Part shown: piece after piece, positions 44,299 to 52,114 of the stretch
How positions within the stretch are numbered: position 1 is the first letter of the stretch
How the letters are laid out: each line of letters begins with the position of its first letter
Source: Paenibacillus sp. 1781tsa1
GTDB taxonomy: Bacteria > Bacillota > Bacilli > Paenibacillales > Paenibacillaceae
Reading direction: 5' to 3'
Length of the DNA: 64,000 nt
Assembly (NCBI RefSeq): GCF_024159265.1
Contig: NZ_JAMYWY010000001.1
Location: 62,001 to 126,000 of the forward strand
Program-made: the position numbers and the translations under genes
The notes under the pieces: generated by a model
Seen by the model: the letters and a program-made list of their open reading frames with translations, nothing else
Database searches by the model: none
What the model was told of the DNA's origin: nothing

Positions 44299-44592
44299 AT
44301 GGGCGTAAAGCATGGACGGGATTATGAAGGAATTTTGACAGATCTGACAACGGCAATTGGACGCATACCAGATCGGTATGTTTTCTTTGAAATGGACGCG
44401 GAAGAGTGGGAGAGACTGGCTGCACCGGAGCAACTTGAAGTGGATGAGGCGTTGGCGGAGGATTTGTTCTATGCGCTGGGCGAGGAGTCTGTGATTCCGG
44501 TTGGAAGTGGCGTGGTCATCCATGATAAGGAGCAGCACCGCATTCATATTTTGATCGGGGAAGAAGAGTTAACATTTGTACCTTTAATTTAG
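44299..44592 (+). CDS. conserved small protein of unknown function
   Basis: A 97-residue acidic protein (MGVKHGRDYEGILTDLTTAI... ending IHILIGEEELTFVPLI) with no membrane segment or cysteine and a helix-rich middle (AEEWERLAAPEQLEVDEALAEDLFYAL in pieces). TAGGAGTG precedes the ATG. I do not recognise it. The 250 bases after it, up to the pterin dehydratase gene, hold no supported gene. Confidence 0.7.
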   Translation: MGVKHGRDYEGILTDLTTAIGRIPDRYVFFEMDAEEWERLAAPEQLEVDEALAEDLFYALGEESVIPVGSGVVIHDKEQHRIHILIGEEELTFVPLI

Positions 44593-44844
44593 TGTGTTTA
44601 CATGCATTTTCAGGGGTATAAATGGCACTATAATTTTCCTCAAAGCCTTATGGTTAGTGGTTCTATGCCCTTTTAAGTTGATTGAATTTAGAAGCTTGTC
44701 CGTGGTAAGATGTTAGTCGTGAAATGGGCCAACCGCATGGCGGTGAGCCTGGCCTTTGAGGATGCTGTCGATAGCGCCGAAGGTGTTGGTGGTTATACGG
44801 ACGCACGTCTGTAATGTACCATCCTATGGGGAGGAAGATAACGC

Positions 44845-45141
44845 ATGGTTTTTTCGCAAGAGGAAGTCGAAGCTCATCTGGGAAGGCTGGAAGGCTGGGA
44901 ACTGGAAGAGGGACGGTGGATTGTACGTAAATTCGTGTTCTCCAACTACATGAAAGGGATTGCATTTGTGGATGAGGTCGCTGCGATCTCGGAAGCATTC
45001 AATCATCATCCTTTTATTACGATTGACTATACAACGGTTACGCTGCGTCTCACGTCATGGGATGCAGGCGGTATTACATCTGTGGATATTAAGGAAGCAG
45101 GGCAATACAACGAAGCTTATGACAAAATGAGGTCGGAATAA
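44845..45141 (+). CDS. phhB: pterin-4-alpha-carbinolamine dehydratase
   Basis: Dehydrates 4a-hydroxytetrahydrobiopterin, recycling the pterin cofactor, and in bacteria may also act in molybdopterin or folate side reactions. The 98-residue protein carries the family active-site pattern AFNHHPFITIDYTTVTLRLTSW (in overlapping parts, residues about 51-73) with its two neighbouring histidines. GGGGAGG precedes the ATG. No aromatic amino acid hydroxylase is near, so the physiological partner is unclear. Confidence 0.92.
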   Translation: MVFSQEEVEAHLGRLEGWELEEGRWIVRKFVFSNYMKGIAFVDEVAAISEAFNHHPFITIDYTTVTLRLTSWDAGGITSVDIKEAGQYNEAYDKMRSE

Positions 45142-45186
45142 CGAGGTTGGTTATTATCGCACGCCCGAAAGTGAGTGAACCCATAC

Positions 45187-46173
45187 ATGTCAGACTATAA
45201 TCAGGAACAACCTCTTATTGCTGTCGTAGGCAGTCTCAATATGGATCTCGTGGTGAAGACAGATACGATACCGGAAGAGGGAGAGACGGTGAGCGGTGAG
45301 GAACTGCATTATCTCGCTGGCGGCAAAGGTGCAAATCAAGCTGTCGCTGCTGCACGTCTGGGTGGACAGACCACAATGATTGGTGCGGTAGGATCGGACG
45401 GTTTTGGCGAAAGTCTGCTGCACAGTCTGACGGAAAGTGGTGCAGATGCCTCGCAGGTTCGCATATTGGAAGACACGGTTACAGGGACAGCTTCCATCTG
45501 GCTCTCTCGGGGAGACAACCGGATTATCGTTATTCCTGGTGCGAATGGGCAAGTCGTGCCTGAGATGCTGGAAGAGGCGGATACGGTAAAAAGCCTGACT
45601 GCAGCCGCAGCGGTGCTGCTGCAGCTGGAGATCCCGCTGCCAGCGGTTACCCGCGCCGCCCAACTGGCGGCTGAAGGCAGCGCACTGGTGGTGCTCAACC
45701 CGGCTCCCGCGGTGCCGGGTCTGCCCCAGGAGCTCCTGCGGTGCGTCGACGTTGTCACGCCGAACCGCAGTGAGCTTGCCGTGCTTACCGGCCGAGATCA
45801 TCTCCGGCCGGAAGACCTGGATGCGGCGGTCGCAGAGCTCGCCGCATCCCTCGGGGCCGCTGTCGTCACGACGCTCGGCCCCGAGGGGGCTGTGTACGCG
45901 GCGGCGCCTGGTGGCCGCGTACAGGCAGGGCGTGCCGGCGCATGCCGTGCGCCCGGCTACGCCGTAAGCGCCGTCGATACGACCGGCGCTGGCGATTGCT
46001 TCAACGGCGCGTTGGCGGTAGCCCTCGCGCGCGGTGAGACGTTGGACGCGGCCGTAGGCTTCGCCATGGGTGCGGCCGCGTTATCCGTGACGAAGCTCGG
46101 CGCCCAGTCCGGGATGCCATCCGCACGTGAAGTGGAGGCCTTTCTGGCCGAGCATGCGGCAGACGCCGAATAA
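45187..46173 (+). CDS. rbsK: ribokinase
   Basis: Phosphorylates D-ribose to ribose 5-phosphate. PfkB family: N-terminal VVGSLNMDLVVKTDTIPEEGET and GGKGANQAVAAARLGGQT (signature 1), C-terminal DTTGAGDCFNGALAVALARG (signature 2, catalytic Asp in GAGD). The ATG 45187 is chosen; GTG 45175 is an alternative, and neither has a strong ribosome binding site. Base composition shifts sharply at about 45600, from roughly 55% GC before to 70-80% GC after, within one intact frame. It is not with other rbs genes. Confidence 0.93.
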   Translation: MSDYNQEQPLIAVVGSLNMDLVVKTDTIPEEGETVSGEELHYLAGGKGANQAVAAARLGGQTTMIGAVGSDGFGESLLHSLTESGADASQVRILEDTVTGTASIWLSRGDNRIIVIPGANGQVVPEMLEEADTVKSLTAAAAVLLQLEIPLPAVTRAAQLAAEGSALVVLNPAPAVPGLPQELLRCVDVVTPNRSELAVLTGRDHLRPEDLDAAVAELAASLGAAVVTTLGPEGAVYAAAPGGRVQAGRAGACRAPGYAVSAVDTTGAGDCFNGALAVALARGETLDAAVGFAMGAAALSVTKLGAQSGMPSAREVEAFLAEHAADAE

Positions 46174-46180
46174 TTGGCAT

Positions 46181-46228
46181 AACAAAGAGGCTCCTATTCT
46201 CCCAAAGGGAATTAAGAGCCTCTTTGTT
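46181..46228. terminator. bidirectional terminator between rbsK and the cytochrome gene
   Basis: AACAAAGAGGCTC (46181-46193) and GAGCCTCTTTGTT (46216-46228), a perfect 13-base stem between convergent genes. Confidence 0.9.
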
Positions 46229-46243
46229 ATGTGCATGCAGAGA

Positions 46244-46603
46244 TTATTTCTTCTCTGACAGCCACATGGCGATATTGGCAATCTCTTCATCCTGCAGTTT
46301 GCCCTTGAAGGAAGGCATACTACCACCTTTACCTTTGACAATCGTAGTGTAGATCTTCTCCAGATCATCCTGGCTACCGATGTTAGCCAGAGCGGGTCCT
46401 ACGCCACCCTGAAGCTGATCCCCGTGACAGGAGATACAATTGGCTTTCACCAGTGCTTCAGCCTGTCCGGCATCCAATGTGACTTCCGGCATGGTTGGCT
46501 TGGCTTCTTCAGCCACTTCTTCTTTCCCTGGAAGCGTAAACATTAAAACAATAGCTAAAGCGCATGCTGCAAAAAATACTCCGCTCATGATCCATTTGTG
46601 CAT
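46244..46603 (-). CDS. membrane-anchored c-type cytochrome (c550/c551-like)
   Basis: A 119-residue monohaem cytochrome: N-terminal membrane anchor (about residues 5-25, IMSGVFFAACALAIVLMFTL), a charged Glu/Pro linker, then the haem domain with CISCH (about 56-60) and the axial methionine in GSMPSFKGKLQDEEIANIAMWL. There is no lipobox, so it resembles CccA-type anchoring more than the CccB lipoprotein. Likely an electron carrier between the cytochrome bc complex and an oxidase. GGAGGGGAC precedes the ATG. Confidence 0.9.
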   Translation of the reverse strand: MHKWIMSGVFFAACALAIVLMFTLPGKEEVAEEAKPTMPEVTLDAGQAEALVKANCISCHGDQLQGGVGPALANIGSQDDLEKIYTTIVKGKGGSMPSFKGKLQDEEIANIAMWLSEKK

Positions 46604-46753
46604 CCCTTATGTCCCCTCCAGAATGAAAGATCATCTAACCTGAAACTATCCATATCATTATAACGGAACCTGTACTGACATCATAGCATTTTGTGGGAAA
46701 TTTTTGAACTAATCACATAACAAGGCGCAAATTAGGTTGTTTTGCAATCGATT

Positions 46754-47248
46754 TTAATCACGAGGCCCTTCATAAACCATACAGTGAAAGGGCTTTAAGC
46801 CGCTCGGGGTCTGTCGTTCGTATGTATCCTGAGTGACAAATCCACTTTTGAGATAGACTTGAATGGCACGAGCATTCCAAGTGAGCACTTCCAGATCGAT
46901 CTCATTCTTCGGATTTCGGCGAATGGCTTCCTGTACAATGGCCGTGACAAAAGCTGTCCCTTGACCCTGACCACACAGCTCTGGATGCATGCCGAGGCCA
47001 ATCCGAGTTACCCCTTGAAGTGGGAAGTATTGAGCAAATCCACATATACGATCGTTCTGATCCAGGACGGTCGCATATTGCTCTTGCCGCAGCTGTGCAT
47101 CTCCGAATTCCACTTCCAGTGCTTTCATCTGCTCCCAGGGAAGCCAGCTGTAGATATTATAAGGCGGATCATACTGCCAACTGCAGATAAGCTCCGCATG
47201 TTCTTCTCGCATGGGTACAACGTGGAACGTCACAGGGGCTTCCTTCAT
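46754..47248 (-). CDS. GNAT-family N-acetyltransferase
   Basis: A 164-residue GNAT protein: FHVVPMREEHAELICSWQYDPPYNIYSW at the N-terminus, ICGFAQYFPLQGVTRIGLGMHPELCGQGQGTAFV (acetyl-CoA-binding loop GQGQGT) and LEVLTWNARAIQVYLKSGFVTQDTYER at the C-terminus. The start 47248 is chosen since AAAGGAG lies 11 bases upstream; a longer frame adds 21 residues through that site. Substrate unknown; single gene. Confidence 0.87.
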   Translation of the reverse strand: MKEAPVTFHVVPMREEHAELICSWQYDPPYNIYSWLPWEQMKALEVEFGDAQLRQEQYATVLDQNDRICGFAQYFPLQGVTRIGLGMHPELCGQGQGTAFVTAIVQEAIRRNPKNEIDLEVLTWNARAIQVYLKSGFVTQDTYERQTPSGLKPFHCMVYEGPRD

Positions 47249-47487
47249 ACACTTGCATGCTCCTTTCATTGAAACAGAACTCTTTGTCCACTCTACAAAA
47301 GAGCAGTTCATTTAGCAAGTCACCCTTACCAGGAAAAAAATGAAACAAAAGTTCCGTTAATTTCGTTTATATTATAACAGGATGGGTAAAAACATCATAA
47401 GGGCACGGACGAACGAACGCAAAATGAGCCTGTTATGTCGCAGGATAGCCCCGAGGGTAACTTGCAAGATGAATCAGGATGGAAGCA

Positions 47488-47535
47488 CAAAAAAACCGCC
47501 GGATACATTCCTGCGGAGAATGTACCGGGCGGTTC
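47488..47535 (-). terminator. terminator of the NlpC/P60 gene
   Basis: On the minus strand AACCGCCCGGTACATTC pairs with GAATGTATCCGGCGGTT and runs into T7 (the A-run 47489-47495 on the plus strand). Confidence 0.88.
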
Positions 47536-47600
47536 TGTTATGCTTCTTGCTTCGTTCCAGTATGGTTAATGGTTACAGCATCATGTTGCTCAGCTTGTCC

Positions 47601-48071
47601 CTAGTCAAGGGCCAGTGATTCATATGCGTCCGTGCTCATAATCCGTTTAGCGCCAACATAACGATTGGCCCAGTAGTTTTCACTCAATGCACTGATCGTA
47701 ACGCCTTTGGAAGAAGAGGAGTGTGCGAACTTTCCATCCCCTACAAAGATTCCTACATGTGATACGCCTTTGCCTGTTGTATTAAAGAATACCAGATCGC
47801 CAGCTCTCATTTCCATGCGGGATACGGAATCACCCATGTCGAATTGGGAACTGGATTGGCGTGCCAAATCAATACCCAACTTGTCGAATACATACCGTGT
47901 AAATCCGGAGCAGTCAAAGCCGTTAAGCGTTGTTCCCCCACTTTTGTATGTAGTTCCCATTGCTGAATCAATTACTTTATCCATTTTTGAATCTGCGAAT
48001 GCGCTACCTGCACCAAGCGATAATGCAAATGTGATGCTAAGTACAGCTGCGGTTAATTTCTTCTTGAACAA
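47601..48071 (-). CDS. secreted NlpC/P60 cell-wall endopeptidase
   Basis: A 156-residue exported hydrolase that cuts peptidoglycan stem peptides. Signal peptide MFKKKLTAAVLSITFALSLG with AFA cleavage site, then only the NlpC/P60 domain: catalytic C54 in FDCSGF, H105 in SHVGIF and H117 in KFAHSS. The TTG start at 48071 follows GGAAGGGG by eight bases; the longer frame would begin inside this site. A c-di-AMP riboswitch abuts the ribosome binding site, coupling wall hydrolysis to this messenger. Confidence 0.93.
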   Translation of the reverse strand: MFKKKLTAAVLSITFALSLGAGSAFADSKMDKVIDSAMGTTYKSGGTTLNGFDCSGFTRYVFDKLGIDLARQSSSQFDMGDSVSRMEMRAGDLVFFNTTGKGVSHVGIFVGDGKFAHSSSSKGVTISALSENYWANRYVGAKRIMSTDAYESLALD

Positions 48072-48087
48072 GAGATATTCCCCTTCC

Positions 48088-48223
48088 AACGCCTGCGAGG
48101 TTAGCTTAAGGATTCGGTTGAAGGTCCCCTATGATCCCTCTGTAGCAAGATCAATTCACCCATAACTGGTTCCCCCGCTTCCCAGGTGCCAGGAATTTGG
48201 CTATGCTAGTTATGCACCTGCGA
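48088..48223 (-). promoter_or_regulatory. c-di-AMP riboswitch (ydaO/yuaA type)
   Basis: Read on the minus strand, the leader contains GCGGGGGAACC, then GGGTGAATTGATC, and finally CCGAATCC-TTAAGCTAACCTCGCAGGCGTT (in pieces), which match the conserved blocks of the ydaO/yuaA aptamer (GGGGGA..CC, GGGTGAAT, CCGAATCCGTCAGCTAAC, GTAGGCGTT). It ends directly before the GGAAGGGG site of the NlpC/P60 gene, with no terminator between, so translational control or an upstream-folded switch is likely. These RNAs turn expression off when c-di-AMP is high. The 5' limit is approximate. Confidence 0.92.
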
Positions 48224-48357
48224 AATCAAGAAATGACGATTTAATTTTAAGTAGTTACAAATATGAATGTAAAGATTACAAAGTTGTTACTAAAAACTCA
48301 CTGCGATTATTGTAACAGAGGAGTACGGCTTTGGCAACGTTTAGCAACAAATTTAGC

Positions 48358-48398
48358 AAAAAAAACCTCGACCTTTGACGGGGAAAGGTTGAGGTTTG
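48358..48398 (-). terminator. terminator of the minus-strand M1 peptidase operon
   Basis: AAACCTC-G-ACCTTT (48363-48376) and AAAGGT-T-GAGGTTT (48384-48397) form the stem; the A-run at 48358-48365 gives the T-run on the minus strand. It lies 60 bases past the stop of the membrane protein gene. Confidence 0.87.
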
Positions 48399-48457
48399 CC
48401 TATTTATAAGTACATATTAGGCCATGAGTTTAACATGTGATGGTAACAATTTTTAAA

Positions 48458-49318
48458 CTATGTGCTCTCACCTTTGGATATTTTGGACTGCCATAATCGG
48501 AAATGGCTGCATATTTTCCACAGATTCAATAGACATCTGGCAAGTGGATACGTCTGTTGTAGTATAAGTCCGGTAAGTCCCGTTAATAACCATGAGCCTG
48601 AAGTGAATGCCCCAAAGACGAGCAGGTGGATTCCGCCCAGCAGGAGTGCAATGCCGATAACGGCGATAAGATGACGCAGTGCAATCCAGAGTGCTTTGAG
48701 GGTGCCGTGAGCCCCGCCTTCTCCTTCTGGTGCCGACACACCGAACTGCATGTAGAGGATGGCATGGTGGATAATCCAACTATATACAATCCAGGCAGCA
48801 ACATAAGGTATACCAGGCAAAAGTAATTGAAGGGAATGAAATCCGTCCATGAGAATCGAGTAGAGCTTCGGTATAAGCCAGTAGGCGGGTAGAAGTATCA
48901 ATAATGTACGTATGGTGTGCAGCAGCATCATCGGTTTCCAGAGTTTTTTGATTCCCCGGACGAATGGGATGCGCTCTTCTGTAGAATTAAAGTGCTGAAG
49001 TGAGTAGAGCAGTCCTGCCTGAATGAGGGGGCTGATCAACATGCGAACCAGCAGCATGCCCCCCAGGATCCATAGATAACGATGAACCTCCGGATGGGTA
49101 GACAAGTTAAGTTGACTTTCCATTTTGAACAAAAGTGTACTCAGCTCCCCAGCATCAGAATCTGGATAGCGCAGGAGTAGCGGGACGACTGCTGATTGTA
49201 CCATTCGATAGAAGAAATATCCCCAAATGAGTTGATAAAGAAATAAGAGTGCGGCAATGAACATATGCTGACGGACGAGAAACCAGCCTTCACGTATTTT
49301 CGCTTTCACCGTTTCCAC
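48458..49318 (-). CDS. multi-pass membrane protein of unknown function
   Basis: A 286-residue hydrophobic protein with about five to six membrane segments (for example about 20-45, 83-105, 133-150, 168-195 and 217-262) and a basic C-terminus. No family is recognised. The GTG start lies one base after the stop of the M1 peptidase gene, so the two are translationally coupled and probably act together at the membrane. Confidence 0.75.
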   Translation of the reverse strand: METVKAKIREGWFLVRQHMFIAALLFLYQLIWGYFFYRMVQSAVVPLLLRYPDSDAGELSTLLFKMESQLNLSTHPEVHRYLWILGGMLLVRMLISPLIQAGLLYSLQHFNSTEERIPFVRGIKKLWKPMMLLHTIRTLLILLPAYWLIPKLYSILMDGFHSLQLLLPGIPYVAAWIVYSWIIHHAILYMQFGVSAPEGEGGAHGTLKALWIALRHLIAVIGIALLLGGIHLLVFGAFTSGSWLLTGLTGLILQQTYPLARCLLNLWKICSHFRLWQSKISKGEST

Positions 49319-49319
49319 C

Positions 49320-51311
49320 TCACCATGACAGACCTCCGAATATAGCTTCTATTAGTTTGGTTACACTCATGCTCCAGCGGGATTTTGCCTGCTCATCCAG
49401 TCCGGATTTCAGGAAATTGTTCATATGGCGGTTCTCCAGCACGATCGTGTATAGGGGATCGGTCATGGCCCAGGATACGGGGGATGTGTGCGTTAATTTA
49501 TAGGTAATGCGATCTTCTTTGCCATCCCATTGCTTGGTGAGGATATGTCCGTCTTCAAAAGCAATTCGAACAGGAACGGCGTTGTAATCACTGCCTTTTT
49601 TGGCGATCGTCACGGATGACTCGTACAATGTTTGACCGTCTTTCTGTACAGGCGTAACACGAATCTTCTCTACAGCAAAGTCAGCCATTCCATTACCATA
49701 GACGTATTGGTCAAAATAATCAGACCAGGAAGTGCGGGTCACTTGTTCCACAACGTTCTGAAAATCAGCTGAAGTGGGATGTTTGAAGCGGTACTTCTTT
49801 ACATAGGTAGAGAGAATGCGTTCCATCTTTTTTGTGCCGACTTGATGTTCAATACCAAGCAATACAAGCTTGCCACGTGTGTAGACATTGGCTGCATACT
49901 CATTCTGTGAATCGAACTTCCAGGATTCTTGCGTTAAGGATGAAGGAGACGTAATCAGTCCCGATTGTACCGGCAGATTCGGAATCAATCCGTATTCCTG
50001 CTCCATCAGTTTGTCTTCTGCATAAGAGGTGAACCCCTCATCCAGCCAGGCTTCCTCAAATTCGTTGCTGGCAACCATGCCGTAGAAGTACTGGTGTCCG
50101 ATCTCGTGGACTACGGTACGTTCCAAGTCATAACCTGGAGTAGTGTCATCAGCTCCAAAGGCCGTAACTAGCGTAGGGTATTCCATACCTCCAGCACCGT
50201 TCCCCGCTTTGGGTGGAACAACGATGGATAAGGTAGCGTAAGGATAGGGGCCAAACCATTTGCTATAATTGGCTAGTGCGGCCTTCGCGGCGTAGAAATA
50301 ACGTTCTTTCAGATCCTGATGAGCAGGATCTAAATATAACTTGATTCGTACACCAGGCACATTGGGTGCAGAGAAGGGTTCCTCGGCGTAGACAAAATCC
50401 GGCGAAGCTGCCCAGGCGAAATCATGCACATCATCGGCATAGAATTGATAGACTTTTTCTCCGTTCTTCACCACGGCTTGTTGCGTTGGAAATCCGGTAG
50501 CAGCAACTTTGTATGTTTCAGGCACTCGAATACGCACACTATATATACCGAAGTCGGCGTAAAACTCTGAATTGCCATGGTATTGGTGCAGATTCCAGCC
50601 TTCCGTTGTCCGTCCGCGCCTGCCCACAGGTTCATAGGCACTTAATTTGGGAAACCATTGACCTGCCATGACAAAATCATCAGCAGTTCCCATCCGGGCA
50701 AAAATCTTTGGCAGATTCACTTGGAATCGGGTGTGGAGTGTAATGCTTTCTCCGCCTTTGACGGGTTTGGGTAAGCGTACTTTAATGAGGGTAGTGTCCT
50801 TGATATTTCCGTCATCTGGTTGTACATACTGCATCCGGTGCAGCAGAGAGAGCCCGTCCTCCGTTTTCATTTCGGTAATGTTCATGGAGCCATAACCGTT
50901 GGTAGGCATGACATCACCCCGAAGCTTTCCACCGGATTCCTTCATAAAGGTGGTGTCAGCAGAAGAAAAGGCGTTGGGATACATATGAAAGTAAAGCTCG
51001 TTGACGGTTTTTTTACCTGGATGTGTCCAGGTAATCGTCTGAGTCCCTTCCAGTACGTTCCCTTCGATCAGTTTTACATCCATGTGATATTCCACAACAC
51101 GGTTGCTGTACACTTCGGCAGTGGGGGTCTGTACACTTTCTGGAGGTGCTGGCGTTGGGGCTTTTGCCTTAGGCTTGCCCGATTCCGGGGCAAGTGTGGG
51201 CAATTCGGAATGTGTTGAGTGAGTATAACCCAGAGTGATCCATATCCCTCCGGCCAGCACACATAGGGCCAGGGATGCGGTGAGCCAGCTCTTGGCGCGT
51301 CGTGGAATCAT
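49320..51311 (-). CDS. membrane-anchored M1-family metallopeptidase
   Basis: A 663-residue extracytoplasmic zinc peptidase. N-terminal anchor (about residues 8-28, WLTASLALCVLAGGIWITLGY), a Pro/Ala-rich linker, a beta-rich domain, then the gluzincin core: HEIGH at 402-406 with the third ligand Glu in AWLDEGFTSYAED, and the aminopeptidase motif GGMEYP upstream. The C-terminal part lacks the full ERAP-type helical domain. Start 51311 follows GGGAGGT. Substrate unknown. Confidence 0.88.
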   Translation of the reverse strand: MIPRRAKSWLTASLALCVLAGGIWITLGYTHSTHSELPTLAPESGKPKAKAPTPAPPESVQTPTAEVYSNRVVEYHMDVKLIEGNVLEGTQTITWTHPGKKTVNELYFHMYPNAFSSADTTFMKESGGKLRGDVMPTNGYGSMNITEMKTEDGLSLLHRMQYVQPDDGNIKDTTLIKVRLPKPVKGGESITLHTRFQVNLPKIFARMGTADDFVMAGQWFPKLSAYEPVGRRGRTTEGWNLHQYHGNSEFYADFGIYSVRIRVPETYKVAATGFPTQQAVVKNGEKVYQFYADDVHDFAWAASPDFVYAEEPFSAPNVPGVRIKLYLDPAHQDLKERYFYAAKAALANYSKWFGPYPYATLSIVVPPKAGNGAGGMEYPTLVTAFGADDTTPGYDLERTVVHEIGHQYFYGMVASNEFEEAWLDEGFTSYAEDKLMEQEYGLIPNLPVQSGLITSPSSLTQESWKFDSQNEYAANVYTRGKLVLLGIEHQVGTKKMERILSTYVKKYRFKHPTSADFQNVVEQVTRTSWSDYFDQYVYGNGMADFAVEKIRVTPVQKDGQTLYESSVTIAKKGSDYNAVPVRIAFEDGHILTKQWDGKEDRITYKLTHTSPVSWAMTDPLYTIVLENRHMNNFLKSGLDEQAKSRWSMSVTKLIEAIFGGLSW

Positions 51312-51412
51312 CGTTAAATACCTCCCGTTGACAAGCATCTACAGCATGTATATGTTTGCAATGGGCCAATTATTAGTTAAAATATTTGTATCAACCCTTG
51401 GAGGCTATAAAC

Positions 51413-51916
51413 ATGGACCAAAACGAGCAAAACGGCAAAAAACAGATTGCCTTGAATATCGTTAGTGCAAAAAGCAAGCATAAGGGCTTCGGTGCAGGCT
51501 CCATTGATCTGAATAACCTATCTCCGGTCATTATTGACAATGGCGAAGCCAAAATTGATATTGGTGCGATGCATGCGAAGAGTAAAGTGGAGCGCAATAT
51601 CAAGTTCTCGACGAATCGTGAGGATGTACCCAACGGACGCCAAGTATGGCTGGTGTGGGTAGCTGTAGATCGCACGGAAGAGGGGCAACTGTATGGTGGA
51701 GCAACGGCATGTGAGATGTGGATCGATACAGAAGCGAGACGTGGCTGGAAACTGCTGGCTGAACATGTGAATCGCATGGATTATGCCATGAAGCGCCGTT
51801 TCATGCTGGATGAGCTGGGGCCGGAAGATCGGGCTGCACTTAAGAAGCTGCTGATCTCACACAACGAAGAATGGTGGAATGCTTCTCCAGATGAATTGAA
51901 AGAAGCACTCGCCTAA
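51413..51916 (+). CDS. ywhD: YwhD family protein
   Basis: A 167-residue soluble protein of the YwhD family (KKQIALNIVSAKSKHKGFGAGSIDLNNLSPVIIDNGEA in parts), found in B. subtilis beside pbpG (ywhE) and near speE-speB, exactly as here. Function unknown. ATG 51413 follows TTGGAGG by nine bases; the longer frame adds nine residues through that site. It is divergent from the M1 peptidase and convergent with pbpG. Confidence 0.88.
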   Translation: MDQNEQNGKKQIALNIVSAKSKHKGFGAGSIDLNNLSPVIIDNGEAKIDIGAMHAKSKVERNIKFSTNREDVPNGRQVWLVWVAVDRTEEGQLYGGATACEMWIDTEARRGWKLLAEHVNRMDYAMKRRFMLDELGPEDRAALKKLLISHNEEWWNASPDELKEALA

Positions 51917-51945
51917 GGCAAATCATTCAACACCGTATAAAATTA

Positions 51946-51997
51946 AAAAAGCAAAAGGACCCTTGACCGTAAAGTTCGGTTTGGGGTCTTTTGCTTG
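51946..51997. terminator. bidirectional terminator between ywhD and pbpG
   Basis: AAGCAAAAGGACCC (51949-51962) and GGGTCTTTTGCTT (51983-51996), with an inner ACCG/CGGT helix. Confidence 0.85.
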
Positions 51998-52114
51998 TGC
52001 ATGAACTGTATTCATTGATCTGAATAATTATGAGTTTTCATCCAAAGTGAATTTCCAAATGCCCAATGTAACCAGAGGGTACAGGTGACGCAATTAAGTC
52101 ATCGCGCATTTGCG

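Noticed and set aside
44710..44814. A 34-codon frame (MLVVKWANRMAVSLAF...) before the pterin dehydratase gene
   Set aside because: Weak ribosome binding site (GTGGTAAG), no similarity recognised, too short to support.
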